DNA of 45,490 nucleotides, taken from contig JAKEET010000149.1 of assembly GCA_022616435.1 (NCBI GenBank), forward strand, positions 1 to 45,490, read 5' to 3'. Both the position numbers and the translations under genes were made by a program. Below, in pieces: positions 30,901 through 39,900 of this stretch. Every line of letters begins with the position of its first letter. The stretch's first letter is position 1. Origin of the DNA: Gemmataceae bacterium. GTDB lineage: Bacteria > Planctomycetota > Planctomycetia > Gemmatales > Gemmataceae. Below the pieces are notes generated by a model. That model had not been told where the DNA came from and searched no databases. It was given only the letters and a program-made list of their open reading frames with translations.

Positions 30901-33900
30901 GCGAGGTCACATCGATGTTGCCGCTGGCGCTGTCGCCGATCGTGAGCGTGCCGGCCGTGATCCGGTCCAGCTCGGCGCCGGTCAGACCCAACGTGCCGAG
31001 CACGTCGGCGCCGCCGAGGTCGATGAGCGTGCCCACGGTTTCTTGAATCAACGTGACCGTGTTCGTTCCCACGTCGATGGTCGCCGTGGCGTCGATATTG
31101 ATGCTGTCGGCAGTCACCGTGACGTTGCCCGAGCCCGTCGTGCTGACGAGCGCCTCGTCGTTCAGGTCGAAACCGAAATCGCCGGCGCCGCCGCCGGCCG
31201 TGCCGGTGACGGTGACATTGCCGTTGTGTGCAGTTACCTGGGTGCCGAGGCCGGTCACTTCGACACCGTCATCGTTGAAGTCGCCGAGGCCGCCGATTCC
31301 TTCGATGAGGATGGAGGCGGATCCGGTGGCGATGACATCGGCGTCGTCGAAGATGAGCACGCCGGCATTGTCGTTGCCGCCGGCGCTGCCGCCGCCATGC
31401 CCGGTGATGTGAATCGGGCCATCGACCGACGCGATCGAGGCCCCATTCAGCATTTCCACGCCGTAGTTCAGCGCCACGCCCGCGCCGCCCGTGCCGACAA
31501 TGGTGATCGGCGCACTGCCGAACGAGGCGATTTGGACGCTGGAGTAGATGAAGACTCCCACATTGTCGCCGCTGCTGGTGACGCCCCCGCCGCCGGCGAC
31601 GCCGGTAATGTTGATGGCGCCGATGGTCGACGTGATGCTGGCTTCATCTTCGAGATCGACGCCGTAGGCGAACTCCGCATCCACCCCGGCGCCGCCAGTG
31701 CCGTGGATGGTGATGGTCGCCAAGCCGGTCGAGGTGACGCTTCCCAGGAAGTGGATGTACACGCCGACCTCGAACGCGAAGCCGACGCCGTTGCCGCCTG
31801 CGCCCGTGATGTCGATGGCGCCGTCTACCGAGGTAACGAGCGCGCGCGTGATTTCGACGCCGGCATACGCGGGCCCGCCGGTGCCGTCGATGTTGATCTT
31901 GGCGGTGCCGGTCGAGCTGACGATGCCGCCGAAATTGATCCACACGCCCTGGCCGAAGCCGGTCGCGACGCCCGTGATCTGAATGTCGCCCGTCGCCGAC
32001 GTCACCATCGAATCGGGGATCACATCCGAGGTATCCCCCTCGACACTCACGCCGGCATTATTGTCGTCGCCGTTGCCCCCCTGGCCGATCAACGTCACCG
32101 TGCCGGCGCCGGTCGACGAGACCACGCCGCCGTTCCGCAAGCCGATGCCGATTTGCTGATCCGCCAGCGTCGCATCGCCGCCGCGGCCTTGCAGCAGCAA
32201 GTCGCCCGACCCGTTCGTGGTGATGGTCCCGCCGTCGATATCGATGCCCACAAAGTTGCCCGAGGTGGGCGTCGCTTGCTGGTTCGCCGAGAACGTCAAG
32301 TCGCCGCCCGTGGTCGTCCAGCTCGCGCCGGCAGTGACGACGATGTTGCGGCCGGTGGTGACGACGAAGTTGTCGTCCCCCAGATGTTGGATGCTGTTGG
32401 TGACGGTGATCGTGCCGGTGTCGGCGTTGCCGACGTGGATGACGCCGGCGCTGACGCGATCGAGCTCGGCGTCGGTCAGGCCCAGGGTAAGTTCTCCGTC
32501 GAGGCCGCCGACAACGATGCTGTTTTCCGGGGTTTCCTGAACGAGCGTGACAGTGTTCATCCCGGCGTCGATGACAGCCGTGTCATCAAAGTTCATGCTG
32601 TCGGCGCTCAGGGTGATGTGTCCGGCCCCGCTCGTGCTGATTTCCATCTCGGCGAGGAGGAAGATGCCGAACGTGTTGCCGCCGGCGCCGGGCGTCCCGG
32701 TAACGGAGATATTGCCATCGACGGCAGTAATCTTGGTGTTTGGATTGAACCCGATCACGCCGTGATTGCTGCTGCCGGCGCTGCCGCCCGTACCGTCCAC
32801 GTTGATGTCGGCCGTCCCCGTCGCGGTCACCGCCGCGCCGTTGGCCATGAGGAGGCCGAAATTGGTTCCAGCCGCGCCCCCGGTGGCGGCAATCTGAATG
32901 TCGCCGTCGATCGTCGTGACGACCGACGCCGACTCGAGGAAGATGCCATAGTTCGTGCTGACGGCGACGCCGCCGGTTCCCTGGATGAATATCGTGGCAG
33001 CGTTGACGCCGGTGCCCGTGGATTCAACCCGCGCCCCCGCGCTGACCTGGACGCCGCGGCTGTTCAACCCGGACGCCGTTGTCGCGACGCCGACGACCTG
33101 GATGGCGCCCTCGACGGAAGTGACGGACGAGCCGGCGCCGTCGATGCTGACGCCGGCGCTATCAGTCGCGGCGCGCCCTGTGCCTTCCAGGCGAATGCCG
33201 CCCGCCGTGGCGCCCGTCGCCGTGGACCGGATGTCGCCGCCGCCGCGAACGCTGATGCCGTTGCCGCTGGCGCTGCCCGATTGGCCCTGGAACAGCAGAT
33301 CACCCGTCCCTTGCGTCGTGACGATCGCCCCGTTGATGTCGATGCCGTCCCCGTCCGACGGCGTCAGTGTCTGATTCGCCGCGAACGTCAGGTTGCCGTG
33401 GGTTGTCGTCCAGCTCGTGCCGGTGTTGAAGACGATGCTGTGGCCGGTGGTCACGAAACCGGCATCGCCGCCGTGCTGGATCGGCGCCGAGATCGTGACG
33501 GTTCCGGTGACGGAATCGCCGAGGTTGACGGTGGCCGCGCTGACACGGTCGAGTTCCGCGTCGGTCAAGTCAAGCGCTCCGGTGGCTGTGCCCAGGTTGA
33601 TGGCCGTGCCGGCAGTAGCTGGCCGAAGCGTCGCGATCGCCGTCCCGGCGTTGATGCTTCCCGAGACCGTGCTGATGGTGAGGTTGTTCGCAACGATGGT
33701 GACGCCGCCGGCGCCAACCACGGTTCCAGTGATCGAGGAAGCCGTGCTGACTTGGCCTGCGCTGAGCTGCACCGTGCTGTTTCCGGCGTTCACCGTGGAG
33801 GCTGCATTGACAGTAATCGTACCATTCGTCGTGGAAATGCTGATGGGCGCGTTGGCGGTCGTAACACCGTTGAGCCCGTCGACGCCACTGGCGCCACTGA

Positions 33901-36900
33901 TGGCAACCGCCCCGCCCGCGTTGCCTTCGACATACGTGATGCCGCCGGACGTTGTGGTCGCCGCCAAATTGCCGACGGCGTTCCCCTGATCGAGCGTGAT
34001 TGCGCCGACGGCCCGCAGGGCTAGTGAGCCGCTTGCCGTCGCCACCGCGATGTCGGCGCCGACATTCTCCGTGATCGTGCTCCCGGATTGCAGCGACAGC
34101 ACGCCGCCGGTCCGGCTGATGTCGGCGCTGATCGTCATGGCCCCGCTGTTGGCGTCGCCGATCTTGAGCACGCCGGCGGTCACGCGGTCGAGCTCGGCGT
34201 CGGTCAGTCCCAGCACGCCCACGACATCGGCGCCGCCAAGGTTGATCGCGACGCCGTTGGTGAGTTGCCGCAGGGTCGCGGTGCCGGCGGTCTGCACGCT
34301 CAGGGCGCCGAACAGGTCCATCGAATCGGCGATCAAGAAGATCGGACCGGTTGCCGTCGGGCCGCCGATGACGCTGTCGCCGCCGGCGTCGATGCCGACG
34401 TCGTTGCCGCTGGCCGTGGCGGTTACCGTGATGGACCCGCTGCCCGTGGAAATCAAGTTGCCGTCCGAATCATTGGAAAGCCGCAAGCCTTCGCTGTTGC
34501 CGCCGCCGCCGGTGGCGTTGATGATCATGTTCCCGGTCCCGACCTGGAACGTGCTGTTGTCGTTGAGATTGACGCCGCGGTGCTGGTTGCCCGTGCCGCC
34601 GCCGCCTACTCCGGTGACGTTGATGTTGCCGCTGGCGGACGAGACCACGGCGCCCTGGAACAGCCCGACGCCAAAGCCATTGGTGTTGCCGGAGGAAGCG
34701 CCGCCGGTTCCTACCAGAGTGATGCTGCCGCTCGTGGACAGGACGTCGTCGGAGATTTCGATCCCGTGCCGTTCGCCGCTGCCGTCATCGCCGCCGCGGC
34801 CGCGAATCGAGATGTTTCCGGCGCCGGCATTGAGGCCGCCGCCGAGGTCGTCGATGTCAATGCCGGGTCGGCCGGCGTCGCCGCGCGCCGGGTTCATGGT
34901 CGGGTCGGCGCCGCCCCCCAGCACGATGTCGCCGCCGCCGCTCATGATCAGGCCGTCGATCACGATGCGGCCGGAGCCGGCCGAATCCGAATCCGAGTTC
35001 AGCGTGACGTCGCCGCCGGAGGTGACGATGTCGTCCGTCGTGAAGATGTCGTTGGTGGCCGCCAGCACGACCGTGCCGCCGTCGGTGGTGAACGTCTCGT
35101 CCAGGAAGATGTCCATCGCGTCGGCGGTCAGGTTGCCGGTCCCGATGTCCGTCGGGTTGGTCTGGAAGTTGATCGTGTCGTCGCCGTCGCCGTCGATGAT
35201 CAGATCGGCGTCGAAGGCCGCGTCCACGCCTTCGATGTTGATGGTGTCGGCGCCGGTGCCGCCGCCGGCCGCGGTCTGGATCGTCAGCGACAGCGTCGGA
35301 TTGGGGAAGGTGACCATCTCACCGAGTAGGTCGGAATCGATCCGGTTGTTGCCGTCGGCCCCGCCCACGTCGGTCAGCGTGATCGTCTCCGCCCCGCCGG
35401 TGAAGGTGAACACGCGATGATCGGCGGCGTTGTTGTCGTCCACCGGTTCCAACCCGGTGTAGCTGATCGCGGCGCTCTGGCCGCCGAAGGCGATGCTGCC
35501 GTCGTGCGCGTTGATCAGCGTGTGCGTGATGGTCGTGAAGCTGCCGCCGGTTGTGGTCAAGCGGTCGCCGGGGCCGGTGCTCGGGTCGCCGCCGTTGGTG
35601 AAGATCGGCAGGGTGAACGTGCCCAATGAAAAATCGACCGTGACGCTGTCGTTGCCCTGGAGCGTGTTGACGTGGACCTGGCCGCCCGTGACCGCGGCGA
35701 TGGGGATCGTGAGGGTATCGGTGTTGTTGCCGCCGGCGCCCGCGATCGCCGTGGTCAGGATGCTGCCGGGATCGCTGATGATGAGATGAGTGCCGTTCGA
35801 TTGGATGGTCAGCGCATCGTCCTTGCCGCCGGGGGCCGTGTCGGTGATGACCAGGTTGTCGGCGCCATTGAGGTCGACCTGGGTGAACCTGGGCACAAAG
35901 GCGGCGGGAACGGTGTCGAGCGCGGTCGCGCCCTGGAGCGGCAGGTTGGATGCCCATGGCGAGGCGGTGCTGAAGTCGCCGCCCGCCGAGATGTCGTAGA
36001 TCGTGTTGGTGGCATTGGCAAAGGCCAGCAGCCGGCCGGCGCCGTCCACCGTGAGCCCCGCAAAGGCGCGGCCGGTCGCAAACGGCGTCGCGCTCGAAAA
36101 GTCGCCGCCCGCGGTGATGTTCAACACGGCGCTTGCCGAAGTCGAAGATACAAAGATGCGTCCATCCGTTGCCCGCGCCAGATCGGTGGGACCACCCACG
36201 CCCAGGCCAAATGCGAAAGGCGCCGCCGAGCTGAGGTTGCCGCCGCTTCCCAGGGCCGTCACCTCGCCGGAGCCTCGCTCGGCAACCAGCACCGTTCCGT
36301 CCGGAAGTTGCAAGAAGTTGCGGGGTTCCAACAACCCGGTGGCAAACGGGATAGCGGTGGTGAAGTCGCCGCCGCCGGTAATGTCGTAGACAGATCCCGT
36401 CTGGAACGAGCCAACCAATAGTCTTGCGCTCCGTGTCATCACAAGACCCATGGGTTGTGGAATGCCGGTCGCATAGGTGGTCACGGTGCCATTCGCGGCA
36501 ACGGCGACCACCTGGTCTGGGTTGTTGATCGTCACGTAGGCGGTCATCAGATCGGGGCTCCAGGCGATCTGGCCGAGCGCTCGCCCCGGCAGCGTGGCCA
36601 GGACCGCGGCGGCCGCCAGATTCCCGCCGGCGCTCACGTTCATGAACTCGCGCGGCCCCCCCGCATCGCCGTCGGCCGCGAACACCTCGCCCGCCGTGAA
36701 CACCGGCGTGCGCAGCGCCACGTCGTTGCCGTCGCCGCCGGCATAGGTGAGCTGGAACGTCCGGCCGTTGACGGTGACGAGCGTGCCTTCGGGCATGTCG
36801 CCAAACTGGCCGCTGACGCCGCCCGTCGCGTTGATGAGCAGGATGTCTGGACCCGTCGTCGCGGTGATCGCTCCCGTCAGGGTCAGCTCGGCCCCGTTCA

Positions 36901-39900
36901 ACGTCACCATGCCGGCGGCGTTCAGCTGGTCGTAATCGGCGCCGGCCGTCGCATTGGCGTTGATCTCCGCGAGAAAGATACTGCTCGACGTGAACGACAC
37001 GTTGCCGGTATTCAGAATGCCGGTGCTCGCGCCCGGCGCAAGGGTGCCGCCGCTCACATTGATCGGCCGGCTGATCGTGCCCGTGCCGCCGAGCACGCTG
37101 TTGGCGTTTACCGTCACCGCGGCGGTCACCGAGGAAAGCGACCCATGGACCAGGACTGTACCCAGGTTGATCGTCGTGGCGCCCGTGTAGGTGTTGGACG
37201 CCGCGAGAATCAAGGTACCGGCGCCCGCCTTCGTGAAGCCGCTCGGGTCGCCGCCCGAGCCGCTGGCGTCGGTGACGGCGCCGCCGAGCGTCAGAGTCTT
37301 GGCAGGCGCCACGTTGACGGCCGCAACGCTGACGATGTTGTTGACCAGGATCGGCCGTGCCGTCGCGACATTCTCGGTGATCCCCAGCGTACCGCCGAGG
37401 AGTTGAACGCCGCCGCCGGCGGCGCCCAGGTTGCCGTCGCTGCCGATCTCCAGGACGCCCGCGATCAGGGTCGTGCCCCCCTGGTACGAATTGCCCGCGT
37501 TGGCGATGATCAATGTGCCTGCGTCGCTCTTGGTGAACCCGCCGGGGCCGCCGATCGCGCCGTTCAACGTCACCGTCTTGCCTGACGCGACGCCGAAGCC
37601 GCCGCCCGAGCCGATCGCGTTGTTGAGCGTGATCGCCCGGCTGGTGCTGAGACTCTCGCTGGCCTGGATCGTGCCGCTGTCGAACGTGATGCCGCCCGCG
37701 GCGTTGCCCAGATTGGCGTCGCTGGCGACGTCGATGATGCCGCCGCTGGTGATCTGCGTGCCGCCCTGGTACGTGTTGGCGCCGCTGAGCGTCTGCCGGT
37801 ACGAGCTGGTGACGTGCAGGCTGCCGGCGCCGCTGATGATGCCGGCAAAGCTGCCGGCGCCGATGGCGGTGTTGCCGACCGTCAACGTGCCGCTGCCGAG
37901 CGCGACCTGGCCGCCGCCGGTGCCGCCGCCGTTCAGGGCCCCGATGGCCTCGTTGGTTCCGTTGACATCGAGAACGGCGCCGGCGGCGTTGGCGATCGAC
38001 ACGACGCCCGTGTTCGGCAAGGCCGCGCCGCCGGCGACCTGCAACGTGCCGGCGTTGATCGTCGTCGTGCCGCTGTAGGTGTTGACGCCGCTCAGGATCA
38101 ACGTGCCGGACCCGGCCTTGGTCAACGCCGTCACCCGGCCGCTGCCGCCGTCCTGGATCGCGCCGGAGAAGGTGCTGGCATTCGTCCCCGCGATGGTGAG
38201 TGTGCTGGTGCTCGACGCCGCGTCGTTGGACACCACGCCGTTGCCGTTGAGCCCGGCCGTCGTCTCGCTCTTGCCGTCCAGGTCGAATCGCGCGGTGTTC
38301 ACCGTCAGGCTCGTGCCGTCGGGAATGACATTCGCGGCGCCCAGCCGGAACACGTCGCCGGCCGGTCCGGACAGGCGCAGCTCCAGGGGCGCGAAAGCGC
38401 TGTCGGCGGCGTTGATGGTCACCACGCTGCTCCCGCCGGCCGTGACGATCTGCAGGCTGTCCGACGGGTTGGCGAATTCGGTGAACTCGAACCCGGCGCC
38501 GTCGATCGCCGAAAACCCGGAATCATTGACGCCGTCGTCGTCGGTGGGGCCGCCGTCGTCGAAGAGCACCGCGTCGGTCGAACCGGCCGGCAGGTTGATG
38601 ATGAGGTTGGCCGCCGTGCCGCCCAGGGTCAACGGCTCGATGTTGCTGAATTGAACCTGCCCGTCGGAGGCGACCTGCACAGTCCCCGAGTCCGTGCCGG
38701 TGTGAATCACCTGCACCGTGGCGGCGTTGTAGCCGGCGACCACCAGCCGGTCGTCATCGCCGGTGTTCTCGCCGCCGTCAAACACCAGGCCGCCGCCGGG
38801 AAGAAGGTCGAGGCTGGCGCTGGTGTAGTCGAGGGTGAGGGTGTCGTTGCCGGTTCCCGTGCCCACCTGGATGTTGCCGGTGATGCTGGTAAGCGGAACT
38901 TCGACGGTGTTGGCGTCGATCTGTGTGACGCCCGCCCCGGCCGCCACGAAACTGGTCGGGTCGGTGACCCGGACGTTGCCGCCCACCTTGCGGATGGTGA
39001 TGTTGTCGTTCTTGCCGTTCGGGTCGCTGACAATCAGATTTCCTGAGCTGAGTTGCACTGTGGTCAACTCGGAGGCGTTGGGCAGGAGCCAGGCGCCTCG
39101 TCCCAACGTGCCGGCCACGAGGACATCGTCCGCGGCATCGTAATCGAGGTCGTACACCGGCACATTGGGGAGCGCGGCGCCAAATTCGCGCCAGACGCTG
39201 AAATCCAGGCTGGTGGCGACAAAAACGCCGGTCTGACTGCCCACGACGATCAGGTCAACGCCCGGACCGGCGATGAATTCCAGCGAAAACAGGCCCGCGG
39301 CGCCCGCGGCCGGCAGATTCCCCGTGATCTCCGTCCAGTCGGCGCCGATGTTCGTCGTGCGCCAGACCCTGTTGGCTTCATCAATCGCGAAAGCGCTGGC
39401 CCCGTCGTCCGTGTCGATGGTAATGTCGCGCACGTCGCCGCCGGCGAAGCCCGACGCGGTCAGGCTCGTGCCGCTGCCGGTCCGCGTGAAGATCTGGTTC
39501 CCCGAGCCCACGTACAACAGATTCTCGTTCGGCGAGCCACTGATGATGCCGCCGTAGGCGATGGGGCCGAATATGGAGACGCCGGCCAAGCCGGTCCCGG
39601 AGAGCTGGACGATCGTGGTGCCCGAATTCAAGGACTCGTACGGAAAGTTCGCGCCGCCGATGATCATGCGCTGCGGATTGATGGAGTTCAGCTCGACCGG
39701 GGTCTTGAATTGCCGGGCGAGGGCAGCGCCACTGCTCACCGTCAGGGCCGGGAAATTCTGGCTCACCAGACCCCCCGATGAATTCCACACCGTGCGTCGA
39801 AAGAACCCTAGATTCTGAAAGCTGCTGTAACGAATGGATTGGTTGCTGGCTGACAGGGTGATGTTGTCGACAGAGACGTCGCCGCCGTCGGCGGTGTGCA

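Noticed and set aside
30458..34024. 1188-codon plus-strand ORF opposite the giant gene
   Set aside because: Same reason: low-complexity antisense frame with no motif, while the minus strand reads as continuous passenger repeats.
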